In this document: in pieces, positions 18,147 through 27,176 of the stretch
Position numbering within the stretch: the first letter of the stretch is position 1
Layout: the number at the start of each line of letters is the position of its first letter
Source of the DNA: DATGKG01 sp963851325
GTDB taxonomy: Bacteria; Desulfobacterota; Binatia; Binatales; Binataceae
Reading direction: 5' to 3'
DNA: 64,000 nucleotides
Assembly (NCBI GenBank): GCA_963851325.1
Contig: CAWKOR010000001.1
Coordinates: 1,674,001-1,738,000, forward strand
The notes under the pieces: model-generated
The model's database searches: none
Told to the model about the DNA's origin: nothing
The model's input: only the letters and a program-made list of their open reading frames with translations
Translations under genes and position numbers: made by a program

Positions 18147-18170
18147 CCGCGCGGAACGGAATTCCATTTT

Positions 18171-18626
18171 TCAATGGCGCTGAACCTCGCCGCGCCATGC
18201 GCCGGTTTCGGTGCCGCGTGACTCGATGAACTTCTTGAAGCGATCGAGGTCGCCCTGGATCCGCATTGAGACCGCACCGAGCAGGTCGCCGGCCTTCTCC
18301 ACGAATCCCTGCGGATCGTATTCCATCTGCAGCATGATGCGGGTTTTGCCGTCGCCCAGGCGATGGAACGTCACCACCCCGCCCTGCTTTGGTCCGATGG
18401 TCGAATGCCATGCGATGCGCTGATCGGGAACCTGCTGATCGATGATCGCATCAAAGTCTTCTTCCTTACCGGCGACCTGGGTCTTCCAATGAAGACGCTT
18501 GTCGTCGAGCTGGCGCACGGATTTCACCCCCTCCATGAAGCGCGGAAATTCCTCGAACTGGGTCCATTGGTTGTAGGCGGTATTGATCGGGACATTCACG
18601 TCAATGGATTTCTCGACGGTCGACAT
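18171..18626 (-). CDS. SRPBCC (START/polyketide-cyclase-like) family protein
   Basis: 151 residues from the ATG at 18626, which has AAGGAG 9 bases upstream; the ORF itself reaches 18647. The sequence begins STVEKSIDVNVPINTAYNQWTQFEEFP, then FMEGVKSVRQLDDKRLHW, and ends in an amphipathic helix (GDLDRFKKFIESRG). This is the usual helix-grip layout of the 'cyclase/dehydrase' SRPBCC family, which binds hydrophobic ligands. No catalytic claim can be made. It is cytoplasmic with no signal. Confidence 0.8.
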   Translation of the reverse strand: MSTVEKSIDVNVPINTAYNQWTQFEEFPRFMEGVKSVRQLDDKRLHWKTQVAGKEEDFDAIIDQQVPDQRIAWHSTIGPKQGGVVTFHRLGDGKTRIMLQMEYDPQGFVEKAGDLLGAVSMRIQGDLDRFKKFIESRGTETGAWRGEVQRH

Positions 18627-18888
18627 ACGAAAACACTCCTTGCTCATGCCTCAAACCGGGCGGGTGATTCCGAAGCGGCTTCGCTTCAGAACGAGCAGCG
18701 ATGCGCTGGCTCTGAACGGTGGGACGAACCCTGCGACGCGCTCATTCATGCAAGACGGTCGGGTTAGTGACCACTGGTTCGGAGTGGAAGCATGTGCAGT
18801 TCGCAGCATCTTGTCGATTTAGGCACGCGCGCACTCGCGTTGCTTCAAGTCTCTGAAGCGACAATCATTCGGTCACGTCGTCGCGCCT

Positions 18889-20350
18889 GTGAGTTCATCG
18901 GCTACGCCTCATCTGAAGACAGTCGCATCGCGGTATGGCATCGGCGCGAAGGTCACCATCCTCGTGCTACTGCTTCTCGCGGCGCACGCGATGCTGGGTT
19001 TGCTATATCGCGTCGCTGCGCCGCTTACGTGGGACTACGGTCCCGCACAGCTCGCGATCTATGTCGACAGGCTCGCCGGCGGCGCGCCGCTTTATCGCGA
19101 CTTCCGCATCGCGCCGTTCATGCCCCTGGTGTATGGTCCGGTCGTTCCGTCGATCACCGCGATGCTCGCGCCGGCGTTCGGAGCCGGTCCGATGGCCGCC
19201 CTCGAGGCCGGTCGTCTCATAACAATCGGGTCGAGCCTGGTCGTATGCACGATGATCTGGTTCCTCGCGCGCAGGATCGGCGCGAGCGCTGATGCAGCAG
19301 CTATAGCAACCCTCGCGTTCATGCTGTCGCCGATCGTGCTGCGCTGGGGCTTCGAGTATCGCGTCGACATGCCGGCGCTCGCCTGCGAACTCGGCGGTGT
19401 GTTTGCCTTCGCAAGCGGCGCGCCTGCAACCGCGATCGCGCTGTTCGTCGTCAGCTACTTCATCAAGCAGGGACAAGCGGTCGGCATCGCCACGGTCGTG
19501 CTGTACTGCTGGATTTCCTCACAGAGGGCGCGCGCGCTCACCCTCGTGTCGATCTGGTTGGCCGCTGTAGGGGCCGGCACCGCCATCCTCGCTCGTCTGT
19601 ATCCCTACTACGTGCTGAATTCATTCGGCGCGGTGCGTACGATGCATCCCGACTTCGCCGCGCCCTTGTTGTTTTCCGGAATTGTGATTGGAGGAAGTCT
19701 CGGCCTCACCATCTTCGCGATAGTCGCCTTCGCGCGGCGGCAGATGACCGATCGACTGATGATCTGCTTGCTGGTCGTCGCCTTGATTCATGATTCCGCG
19801 TCATCGCTGCGATGGGGCAGCAACGCGTATTACTTTCTGCCGACGCTCGCGGCGATCACGATCATGGCCAGCCCCGGAATCGATCTGGCGCTGCGACACA
19901 TGCGCCCGATGCGAGTCGTTCCACAACTTGCCGCCGGAGCTGCCCTCGCGCTCCTTGTCGCTCTCGGCCTCATCTTCGCTTCCCGCTCCGTTGGAGTGTC
20001 CCCGCAGTGGGACCCGCGCGCGCTTAAAGCTCTTGCGGTCAATCGACGGCGAGATCCTGACGGACACGGCGGAGTTGAAGCTTGTCGATCCGCAACCGAA
20101 TCTGCAATGGATCGACCTGATGGTGCTGACCTCGATGGAGCAGCTTGGGTCGTTCGATGATGCCGCTCTCCTCGATGCGATCCGGCAGCATCGGATAGCG
20201 GCGTTCGCGCTCGACGCAGATGGCCTTCGTCGGAGCTTCCGCGGACGTCCGCTGTTCTGGCCGCGGCTGCGCCGTGCGATCGAGGCTAACTACGAACCGG
20301 TTCCGCTGGTCGGCCCTCCATACCTGATGCTTCCGAAAACGGCTCGTTAG
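18889..20350 (+). CDS. GT-C type membrane glycosyltransferase, broken by one frameshift
   Basis: About 486 residues with roughly ten membrane helices. After the first helix comes PLTWDYGPAQLAIYVDRLAGG then YRDFRIAPFMPLVYGP, typical of GT-C enzymes that use lipid-linked sugars, where an early Asp acts in the outer loop. The first frame is good to DPRALKAL near 20030; skipping one base at about 20032 continues as RSIDGEILTDTAELKLVDPQ and ends at 20350 with PPYLMLPKTAR. Without the skip, the protein ends in a low-quality basic tail at 20160. The 3' end overlaps the convergent GT87 gene by 65 bases. Substrate unknown. Confidence 0.72.
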
Positions 20351-21578
20351 CGAAGCGCCACGCAGCGACCCATCCGAGCAGCAGCGCGACAAATCCCAAC
20401 TCCGCGAGCGCGGCGGTTCGCAAATCGAAAATGTCCTGGCGAAAGGTCAGCGTCGACATCAGCGGCGTCACCAGCACGAGGCAGCAGTAACTGATGATCG
20501 CGAATCGCCATATGGGAGCGCTGGTCTCCCGATGAACGGCGGCGACCGCGATCATGCCGAACGGAACCGTCAGCAAGACCATGTAATGCAGCCACACCAC
20601 CGGCGAGAGCATCAGCATCGTCGCGACCCACAATGAAAAACGGCGCCCGCGAGGATCGTCCATTCCATTTGCAGTCGCGCGGAAGGTACCGGCAAGAATC
20701 GCGAGCTGAAATCCCAGCACAATTGCTCGATGCAGGAGAAGCAGCGGTCGGGAGAGCTCGGCGCCGCACAGCAGCATCAGGGGCCGCGCCACGAATGCGT
20801 CGAGCGATACGTTGGCGGCCGCCAGCTCCCATCGCGGATCGAGCGACAGCCATCGGTGACCGCCCACGACACCGATCACGCGCAGAAAGTTTTCCGCCGG
20901 TCCGATGCCGACTCCCGCAACCGTCCCGACACCTCCGGCGGCGAATACGATCGCGAAGACCGCAATCGCGCGCCATCGGCGCTGCACGATCAGATAGCCG
21001 ACGAGCACGAGCGGAAATCCGCGCAGCAACCCCAACATTGCGAGTAGACCACCGGCTGCTCGATTGCGCCCCTTCTGCATGAAGCGGAAGAACAGCACCA
21101 CGCCGAACATCACGAAGACCTGGCTCTGCGCCCAGCGAAAGTTATCCGCCAGCGGTGTGAAGCCGAGCGCACCGAGCGAAAGCAGGACCGACGTCCGATA
21201 ATCGAGCCTCGCCGCGGGATCGAATAGCAGGTAGAGCGATCCCGCGAGGCATAACGCGCTCGCGACGAACCAGATCGCATATGCAGCCGCCGGCGACAGC
21301 AGTGCCATGGGTTCCGTGACGAATGTGAAAGTCGGAGTGTCGGCGGGATGTGCAAACGGATCGGGCTCGAAGCCGAGCTCGCGGGTGAAGTCGGTGAGGT
21401 TGATCGCATACGGATCGAGTCCACGATGCATCGCTACCGCGCAGGCATAGTAGATGCTGAAGTCGCCGCGTCGCGACCCACCCGGAAGCTGCACCAGAAT
21501 CGTGACGAGGTAAGCGGTGCCGGCGATCGCGACCACGTAGATTCCAGCACCAACGGAATGACCGCGATTGGAAGCCAT
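20286..21578 (-). CDS. GT87 (DUF2029) family membrane glycosyltransferase
   Basis: 430 residues from the ATG at 21578; the ORF extends to 21641 but that part lies in the inverted repeat. About ten helices are seen. GT87 features include DFSIYYACAVAMHRGLDPY, WAQSQVFVMFGVVLFFRFM and a central QRRWRA loop. GT87 proteins are polyprenyl-phosphate-mannose-dependent mannosyltransferases or relatives acting on cell-surface glycans. The gene starts beside the long inverted repeat, whose left arm covers its upstream region, so the repeat may hold its promoter. Confidence 0.78.
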   Translation of the reverse strand: MASNRGHSVGAGIYVVAIAGTAYLVTILVQLPGGSRRGDFSIYYACAVAMHRGLDPYAINLTDFTRELGFEPDPFAHPADTPTFTFVTEPMALLSPAAAYAIWFVASALCLAGSLYLLFDPAARLDYRTSVLLSLGALGFTPLADNFRWAQSQVFVMFGVVLFFRFMQKGRNRAAGGLLAMLGLLRGFPLVLVGYLIVQRRWRAIAVFAIVFAAGGVGTVAGVGIGPAENFLRVIGVVGGHRWLSLDPRWELAAANVSLDAFVARPLMLLCGAELSRPLLLLHRAIVLGFQLAILAGTFRATANGMDDPRGRRFSLWVATMLMLSPVVWLHYMVLLTVPFGMIAVAAVHRETSAPIWRFAIISYCCLVLVTPLMSTLTFRQDIFDLRTAALAELGFVALLLGWVAAWRFANEPFSEASGMEGRPAEPVRS

Positions 21579-21602
21579 CGTGAGCGATGATGGAAGAAGA
21601 GC

Positions 21603-21934
21603 GGAGAAGAAGCCAGGCAAACCACCAAGGCACCAAGACACAAAGTTAGGAAAAGTGGTCTTTGAGGCGTAGGCGCAAGATCAAGGGATAGTGCCGGAGG
21701 GAAGCGGCCATCAGATGCGGCCCGCAGCGGCCCTTCTCGAATCGAAGGGACGAACAGGCGCGCTCAACGTAGTGGAGAGACCCCGGCTTCTTCCTTTATT
21801 TTGGTCAAGGGGCGCTGCGCCCCGCATCTGATGCTGGATTCCCGGCACGGACCCTTGATCCCGCGCCTAAAGACGAATCGCCACTGGTCCTAACTTTGTG
21901 TCTTGGTGCCTTGGTGGTTTGCCTGACTCTTCTC
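21603..21934. repeat. ~330 bp imperfect long inverted repeat
   Basis: The two halves pair over nearly their whole length. The outer arm CAGGCAAACCACCAAGGCAC (from 21614) is exactly complementary to the end of the right half (to 21925), continuing through CAAGACACAAAGTTAGGA. Further in, AGGCGTAGGCGCAAGATCAAGGG pairs with the complement of CCCTTGATCCCGCGCC, and ATCAGATGCGGCCCGCAGCG pairs with the complement of the 21812-21833 stretch. The centre (about 21735-21810) is unpaired except for CCCTTCTCGAATCGAAGGG. No ORF fits. It lies exactly between the GT87 start and the ispG stop. Confidence 0.8.
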
Positions 21935-21935
21935 T

Positions 21936-23078
21936 TCAATTCACGGCGATGCGTTCCGCGATCAGCTTGTCCAACTCGGTGCGCAGATGACTCAGCACCT
22001 CGTCATATTTGAAGTAGCCGATCTTCTGATCCTTCTTCTTCAGGTTGACGGTGGTCGGCCCGCACCAAAGCCCAAGGTCGGCGTCGTCGGTCTCGCCCGG
22101 CCCGTTCACTCGACATCCCATCACCGCGATGGTGATTTTGTAGGGCGCGGCATACTCGGTCATCACCTTGACCTGCTGCGCGAGTTCGACGAATTGCTCG
22201 TTCTCGACCCGCGAGCACGACGGGCACGAGATGATGTTGAGGCCCTTGCCGAAGTCCGGCACCGAGATAAAGCGACCGGCCTCGACGTCCTCGATGATCT
22301 TGTGGCCGACGACAACCTCCTCGTGCTTGCGATCATTGGGCAGCGTGAGCGATACGCGAATGGTGTCGCCGATTTGCTGCGCGAGCAGCTTCTCGAATGC
22401 GATGCGGGTTTTGATGATACCATCAGGCGGCAAACCCGCCTCGGTGACGCCCAGATGCAGCGGTACATCGGGACGCCGTTCGGAGAAGCGCCGGTTGGCC
22501 TCCATCACCTTGGCGGGATCGGAATCCTTGAGCGACACCACAAAGCGATCGAAGCCGGATTCTTCCATCAGCTCGCAATGGTATGCGGCCGACTCGACGA
22601 TCGCCTTGAGCTGATCGCCGGGATACTTTTCCAGGAATGCGGGCGCGACCGAGCCGCAATTGACTCCGATGCGAATCGCAACGTTGTTGTCGCGCGCCAC
22701 GTCGACCAGCCATTTCACCTTCTGCGGCACGGTCTTGCGCTTGTCGATATGATGGAGATGGCCCGGGTTGTAGCGGATCTTGTCGACGTACGGCGCGACC
22801 TTGTCGGCGACCTTGTAGTTCTCCTGCAAGTCGACCGACAGCACCACGCCCTGGGTCTGCGAGCGAATCTCCTTGAGCGCAGCGGCATCCTTTTCGTTGT
22901 CAACTGCGATCCGCACGATCCCGGCTCCGGCGTTGGCGAGCTGATGCGACTGCTTAACGGTCTCGTCGATATCGGTGGTGCGGGTCGCGCACATCGATTG
23001 CACAACGATCGGCGCGTCGCCACCAACTGTCGTTCCGCCGATATCGATCTTGCGAGTCTTACGCGCGTGCGTCTGCAT
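21936..23078 (-). CDS. ispG: 4-hydroxy-3-methylbut-2-en-1-yl diphosphate synthase
   Basis: 380 residues, the size of the single-barrel bacterial form. IspG (GcpE) is a 4Fe-4S enzyme making HMBPP in the MEP isoprenoid pathway. Present: GGDAPIVVQSMCATRTTD at the start, RYNPGHL, GVNCGS, HLGVTEAG, and the cluster ligands in SCPSCSRVE and AVMGCRVNGPGE. No ispE/ispF neighbours are seen. The ATG at 23078 has no obvious alternative. Confidence 0.95.
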   Translation of the reverse strand: MQTHARKTRKIDIGGTTVGGDAPIVVQSMCATRTTDIDETVKQSHQLANAGAGIVRIAVDNEKDAAALKEIRSQTQGVVLSVDLQENYKVADKVAPYVDKIRYNPGHLHHIDKRKTVPQKVKWLVDVARDNNVAIRIGVNCGSVAPAFLEKYPGDQLKAIVESAAYHCELMEESGFDRFVVSLKDSDPAKVMEANRRFSERRPDVPLHLGVTEAGLPPDGIIKTRIAFEKLLAQQIGDTIRVSLTLPNDRKHEEVVVGHKIIEDVEAGRFISVPDFGKGLNIISCPSCSRVENEQFVELAQQVKVMTEYAAPYKITIAVMGCRVNGPGETDDADLGLWCGPTTVNLKKKDQKIGYFKYDEVLSHLRTELDKLIAERIAVN

Positions 23079-23177
23079 TACTTTTAAATTTCCCTCGACT
23101 CCGCTGCGCTCCGCCTCGGGAGCGCCTGCGGCACGGCTGCGCCCACTTCGTGTCTCGATCGTTTCTTCTGCGAAGAT

Positions 23178-23513
23178 TTAATGCTGATGCTGCTCCGCCA
23201 CCTGCATCGCCAGTGCGCCATGGCTGAATGCTGCACCCGCGCGCATCGCAGCCGCGACCCATACCGCCTCCGCGATTTCCTGGTCGGTGCAGCCCTTGCC
23301 CTTGGCGCGCGCAACATGTGCGTCGATGCACCATGGACATTGCGTAACGTGCGCCGCGGTAATCGCCATCAGCTCTTTGGTCTTGCTCGGAATGGCGCCG
23401 TCCTTGAACACGGCCTTATCGAATTCGAGGAAGCCCTTCATCATGTCGGGGGCTGCCTCGCGAAGTTTCTTGTATTCCTTTGCGCTGTCCTTGACGCCTA
23501 AGTAATCGCCCAT
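23178..23513 (-). CDS. Carboxymuconolactone decarboxylase/AhpD-like protein
   Basis: 111 residues from the ATG at 23513, chosen because GGAGG lies 6 bases upstream; the open frame reaches 23663. Family marks are a CPWCIDAH motif (redox CxxC with a following His) and the helices KTKELMAITAAHVTQ and EAVWVAAAMRAGAAF. AhpD-like proteins act as disulfide reductants in peroxide defence or as small decarboxylases; the CxxC favours the redox role. The end reads QVAEQHQH. It is followed by ispG after 99 bases. Confidence 0.85.
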   Translation of the reverse strand: MGDYLGVKDSAKEYKKLREAAPDMMKGFLEFDKAVFKDGAIPSKTKELMAITAAHVTQCPWCIDAHVARAKGKGCTDQEIAEAVWVAAAMRAGAAFSHGALAMQVAEQHQH

Positions 23514-24086
23514 CGTATTCCTCCGCTGAGCCGGATGGCTCGCTGCGAATCCTGAAGTGTTGATGAAGTGGTCGCCGAGACTATACCAAATCGGACCGGC
23601 CTCGGCATCGGCATCGTAGCAGAGCGGAGGCGGTATCGAGTGCGGCGATGGCTGGGGCTCCAAGTCAGTTGGGTTAACTTTTCGTGAAGGTTCTTATCGT
23701 CCCGGCTTATGCAATTCCACGCCCCCAGATGACTCGCTAAGCTTGGTCGGAGAAGTCCCGCGAGAGGCGCGACGGTTGGCGTATCTGAGCTCAGTTTTTA
23801 GCCGCTCCGAGAGGCCGACTTAACTCAATTGGTTCAGAACGAGCGTTCCATTTGGGCAGAATTAGAAGGACTTAGCATGCCCTTCGCTTCAGTTAAACAT
23901 GGTCAAGCTGTTCAGAATAACGCGAAATCGCTTGCACGCGATCTTAGAGCTGATTATTGTCCCCAATCCAACCATTTACATTAGTTACATAAAGTGGAAT
24001 GGTCGGTTCAGCTAATGGAAGGTCAGAGAATTTTTACCGCGGATGCGGCCCTGAAAGGGCGGGCTTCGCAAGCAAGGAGCTGAGCG
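23514..24086. other. Intergenic region, no gene seen
   Basis: 573 bases with no ORF of 60 codons in the middle part. AT content rises from about 23880 to 24035. The last bases hold AAGGAG 9 bases before the ATG at 24087. A long leader for the next gene is likely. No riboswitch pattern that I know is visible. Confidence 0.5.
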
Positions 24087-24548
24087 ATGCTACAGGCTCA
24101 GGTCACCAATAAATTGATGGATCAGCGACCTTTTCCGGATGTAATTCTCAAAAGCCAGTTCTTCGACACGATCGGCAAGCGCTCGCTGACCAGCGAGCAG
24201 CGCCTGATGCTCGCGGTACTGGCGGATGCGATCAATCTCGTGCAGGACGGCCATCATTCGTCCAGCCCACGCAAACGGACCTCTTTCACCGAAGCCAAGA
24301 ACTGGATTTTCCAGTCAGGGGTGCGATGCCCGCTCTCATTCGAGAACGTATGCGACGCGCTCTCCATCGATGCCGATGCGCTCCGTTGGCGCGTCGCCAC
24401 GCTAATCTCCGGCAATCCCGACGCGATGGTCGCGCCCCTGCGGCTGCGCCTGAAGGAAGCCAGCCGGGTGCAACGCCTCACGGTAAATCGAGTGCGGCGT
24501 CGCGAGCCTCGGCGCAATCGGATGCGCGCGGCGCAGACCTCCCACTGA
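24087..24548 (+). CDS. Conserved-looking small protein of unknown function
   Basis: 153 residues. It begins LQAQVTNKLMDQRPFPDV, then SLTSEQRLMLAVLADAINLVQ, a basic middle (SPRKRTSFTEAKNWIF) and CPLSFENVCDALSIDADAL followed by RWRVATLI. From memory, the EQRLMLAVLxDAI...FSFENxCxxLxxDxxxLR pattern recurs in short deltaproteobacterial proteins; the second half looks like a helix-turn-helix. The last 30 residues are Arg-rich. AAGGAG precedes the ATG, and a strong terminator follows, so it is a single-gene unit. DNA or RNA binding is a guess. Confidence 0.6.
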   Translation: MLQAQVTNKLMDQRPFPDVILKSQFFDTIGKRSLTSEQRLMLAVLADAINLVQDGHHSSSPRKRTSFTEAKNWIFQSGVRCPLSFENVCDALSIDADALRWRVATLISGNPDAMVAPLRLRLKEASRVQRLTVNRVRRREPRRNRMRAAQTSH

Positions 24549-24570
24549 CAAATTCGCGGCCTCTCCGTAA

Positions 24571-24614
24571 GAACCTCGCGATCGCGGACGCGGTCGCGAG
24601 GTTCTCTTTATTTT
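24571..24614 (+). terminator. Rho-independent terminator
   Basis: GAACCTCGCGATCGC pairs with GCGGTCGCGAGGTTC (13 of 15), followed by TCTTTATTTT. It lies 23 bases after the stop of the small protein gene. Confidence 0.85.
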
Positions 24615-24688
24615 CGGACCTTGCTACCACAATACGATTCCTTTTCTGATTCCCCTTCATTCAAGCGAAGGGGTTAGGGGTTAGGTCC

Positions 24689-25909
24689 ATGCCTGAAACG
24701 ATCGATCGTCCACTGAGCGGAATCAAAGTTGTCGAACTGGCGATGTGGGTGGCGGGGCCATCATGCAGTGCCGTGCTCGGCGATTGGGGCGCCGACGTCA
24801 TCAAACTCGAGGATCCCAACGGAGGCGATCCGATTCGTGGCGCGGTCACCACCCTTGCGATGACCGAGACGCGCGCGGTGCCGCCCTACGAACTCGACAA
24901 CCGCAACAAGCGCTCGGTCGCGGTCGACCTCCGGCGCAGCGAGGGCGTCGAATTCGCGATGAAGATCATCGCGCACGCCGACGTCTTCATCACCAGCCTT
25001 CGCGTCGACACGCTGGCGCGGATGAGACTCGATTACGCCTCCATGAAGTCGCACAATCCACGCCTGGTTTATGCCTCGCTCAACGGCTACGGCCATCGCG
25101 GGCCGGACCGCAATCGTCCTGCTTTCGACTACGCCGCCGCATGGGCGCGCTCGGGTCTTATGCACGCGGTTACGGAACCAGGGCAGATGCCGCCCGCCCA
25201 GCGTCCTGCGATGATCGATCATGCGGCGGGCCTCGGGCTGGCGGGCGCCATCTCAGCGGCGCTGCTGCAACGCATGCGCACCGGCCACGGATGCGAGGTC
25301 CACATCTCGCTCTTCCAGATGGGGCTGTGGATGAACGCCACTGACCTGACCATCGGCCTCATTAGTGGTCAGCCACCCGAGCAGGAAAGCCGCAGCGAGC
25401 GCGCCAATCCGCTGTGGAACTCCTATCAATGCAAAGACGGCGGATGGGTCTACTTAGTGATGATCCAGAGCGACAAGCACTGGGCGGATTTCTGCACGGC
25501 GCTCAGCCATCCGGAATGGAAGGACGATCCGCGCTTCAAGGATTTCGGCGCACGCCGCAAAAACAGCCGTGCGATGACTCGCCTCATCGACCACGCCATA
25601 GCGACCCGCTCGCGCGCTGAATGGGCGCCGATTTTCGATCGCCATCTGCTGATTTGGGGCCCGGTGCAGAGCGAGCCGGAGGTGCTGCTCGATCCGCAAG
25701 CCGAGGCGGTTGGCGCGTTCGTCAACATCGAACATCCCGCGATTGCGGGATGCCGCGTGGTGAACAGCCCGGTGAGCTTTGGTGCGGGTCCGCATCCAGC
25801 TTATCGCCACGCACCGGAGTTGGGGGCGCATACCGAGGAGGTGGCGCTGGAGGCCGGAATGACGTGGGAAGAGATCAGCAAGCTCAAGGAAACCGGCGTG
25901 ATCGGGTAG
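24689..25909 (+). CDS. Class III (CaiB/BaiF) CoA transferase
   Basis: 406 residues. The family start LSGIKVVELAMWVAGPSCS, GADVIKLEDP, NRNKRSVAVDLR and the catalytic Asp in PAMIDHAAGLGLAGA are all present. These enzymes move CoA between acyl groups in anaerobic or xenobiotic acid catabolism. The substrate cannot be read from sequence. The gene stands between a terminator and a zinc-peptidase-like gene, without other CoA genes, and is paralogous in family to the one at 53458. Confidence 0.88.
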   Translation: MPETIDRPLSGIKVVELAMWVAGPSCSAVLGDWGADVIKLEDPNGGDPIRGAVTTLAMTETRAVPPYELDNRNKRSVAVDLRRSEGVEFAMKIIAHADVFITSLRVDTLARMRLDYASMKSHNPRLVYASLNGYGHRGPDRNRPAFDYAAAWARSGLMHAVTEPGQMPPAQRPAMIDHAAGLGLAGAISAALLQRMRTGHGCEVHISLFQMGLWMNATDLTIGLISGQPPEQESRSERANPLWNSYQCKDGGWVYLVMIQSDKHWADFCTALSHPEWKDDPRFKDFGARRKNSRAMTRLIDHAIATRSRAEWAPIFDRHLLIWGPVQSEPEVLLDPQAEAVGAFVNIEHPAIAGCRVVNSPVSFGAGPHPAYRHAPELGAHTEEVALEAGMTWEEISKLKETGVIG

Positions 25910-26041
25910 GAACGGCGGACGACAATCCGGGGAAAACCGCAGCATTTCAGGGGCTTTTTCCGGCGCAGCAGATCCCAAATTGACCTTACCGGAAGGGCCC
26001 CAATAGAATCTTTCCATCCCGACCGGAGGTCCCTCTCAGCA

Positions 26042-26593
26042 GTGCGAATGGTAGTTCCCCCCGTCGCGTTTCGCAGAGAAATCGACCGGAACCTTTCCGA
26101 ATTTTTTCGGACTCATCGTCCGATGTCGTTTCGTCGCGCCGTCTCTGGCTTTTGCCGCTACTATCACATCAAGTTGCCGCGAATTGAATGGTACGAGTAC
26201 ATCGATTACGGCAAGACTGCGGGCAAGACCTACGAAGACGGACGTATCCATCTCATCCATCCCGAGAACTGGAAACGATGCCGCATCCACAAGAGCGAGC
26301 GGATGTGGATCCAGACCCTCTATCATGAGATGGGCCATTTCCTGTTCTGGACCGATGCGGAGGCAAAAGCCGACGCCTTTCAACGGCGGATGGTGCTGGG
26401 GCTTCGCGCGCAGGCGCGCCGTACTGGTAAAGCGTCGCGAGGTGCGCGTCGCGGGCTCCAGACTCGTCGCAAGGCTGCGGCGCGCGGCCGCAGGGACATC
26501 GTGTCCGCGCAGGGACGACGCAGTCCGCGCAGCGTCAGCGCCACCACACGCCTGAAGCGCAGGCGGCCCGCATCGCGAGCGCGCCGCGCCTGA
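26042..26593 (+). CDS. HExxH zinc-peptidase-like protein with basic tail
   Basis: 183 residues from a GTG (an ATG two codons later is equally possible). The N-terminal 120 residues have a compact fold with LPRIEWYEYIDYG, GRIHLIHPENW and the motif YHEMGHFLFW followed by EAKADAFQRR. HExxH plus a downstream Glu/Asp fits an IrrE/ImmA-like or SprT-like metallopeptidase. From about residue 125 the chain is Arg/Lys/Ala-rich and low in complexity, like a nucleic-acid-binding tail; a frameshift artefact is possible but no better frame is visible. The next gene follows after 28 bases. Substrate unknown. Confidence 0.6.
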   Translation: MRMVVPPVAFRREIDRNLSEFFRTHRPMSFRRAVSGFCRYYHIKLPRIEWYEYIDYGKTAGKTYEDGRIHLIHPENWKRCRIHKSERMWIQTLYHEMGHFLFWTDAEAKADAFQRRMVLGLRAQARRTGKASRGARRGLQTRRKAAARGRRDIVSAQGRRSPRSVSATTRLKRRRPASRARRA

Positions 26594-26621
26594 AGCGCTT
26601 TCATGTGGTAGGTTAGGCGCA

Positions 26622-27176
26622 ATGGCCAACAAGCCTAACGTCGAAAATCGGTGGTGGGTCGAGACTTCCCACAAGAAGCCGCGCAAGCAGCAGCAGAAAT
26701 CCGAAGAGGAGATGCCGCAGCTTCCGATTGCGATGAGCTTCTACACGGTGGCGCGTGACTACGATCAGGATCGCGCCAAAGAAGACCTGACCGACAACAA
26801 CCTGCGCATCGCGCGCGAGGCCAACCCTCCGCAGGGTGATTGGGTGTACGTACCCTTCACCGAGGAGCACTACTCGCCCAATCTCATCAAGCGCGTGAAG
26901 GACGAATTTCGCATCCCGCGCGAGGCTCGCGGCATAGTCATCGATCACGGGCGGCTGGTGCGGCTGCTGATCTGCGGGCCGGAGCTCGAGGACTGGATGC
27001 TCGACATCACACTCAGCGACGAACCCTCGGTCGACGTCTACGTTTGGGGCACGATGTATCGCGAGCGGCTATTCAAGCGGGCAGAAGAGGCACTCCGGCA
27101 GGCGCGCAGGTGGGCCATCAATCTTCTGCAGCATCCGCCGACTCGCGACGAACCCTTTCGCGGCGCGCTGCTGTAG
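26622..27176 (+). CDS. Hypothetical protein
   Basis: 184 residues, no signal or membrane helix. The first 30 residues are charged and Gln/Lys-rich (HKKPRKQQQKSEEEM). The rest is mixed alpha/beta: FYTVARDYDQDRAKEDLTDN, VYVPFTEEHYSPNLIKRVKD, RGIVIDHGRLVRLLI and DITLSDEPSVDVYVWGT, ending in an Arg-rich helix. I do not recognise the family. It is 28 bases behind the HExxH gene, so the two may be co-transcribed. Codon use matches neighbours, so a real gene is likely. Confidence 0.6.
   Translation: MANKPNVENRWWVETSHKKPRKQQQKSEEEMPQLPIAMSFYTVARDYDQDRAKEDLTDNNLRIAREANPPQGDWVYVPFTEEHYSPNLIKRVKDEFRIPREARGIVIDHGRLVRLLICGPELEDWMLDITLSDEPSVDVYVWGTMYRERLFKRAEEALRQARRWAINLLQHPPTRDEPFRGALL

Noticed and set aside
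3985..20040. Programmed +1 ribosomal frameshifting as the reason for three of the breaks
   Set aside because: No slippery codon, stop or stimulatory structure is common to the sites; assembly indels explain them more simply.
21603..21934. Insertion sequence
   Set aside because: No transposase ORF, no target-site duplication that I can see; only inverted arms remain, so it is listed as a repeat.
21987..23087. 366-codon plus-strand ORF opposite ispG
   Set aside because: Antisense shadow; Arg/Asp/Leu-rich composition and no family.
23094..23125. GC-rich hairpin CGCTCC-GCCTCG-GGAGCG between the AhpD-like gene and ispG
   Set aside because: Short stem in very GC-rich sequence without a T-run; likely chance.
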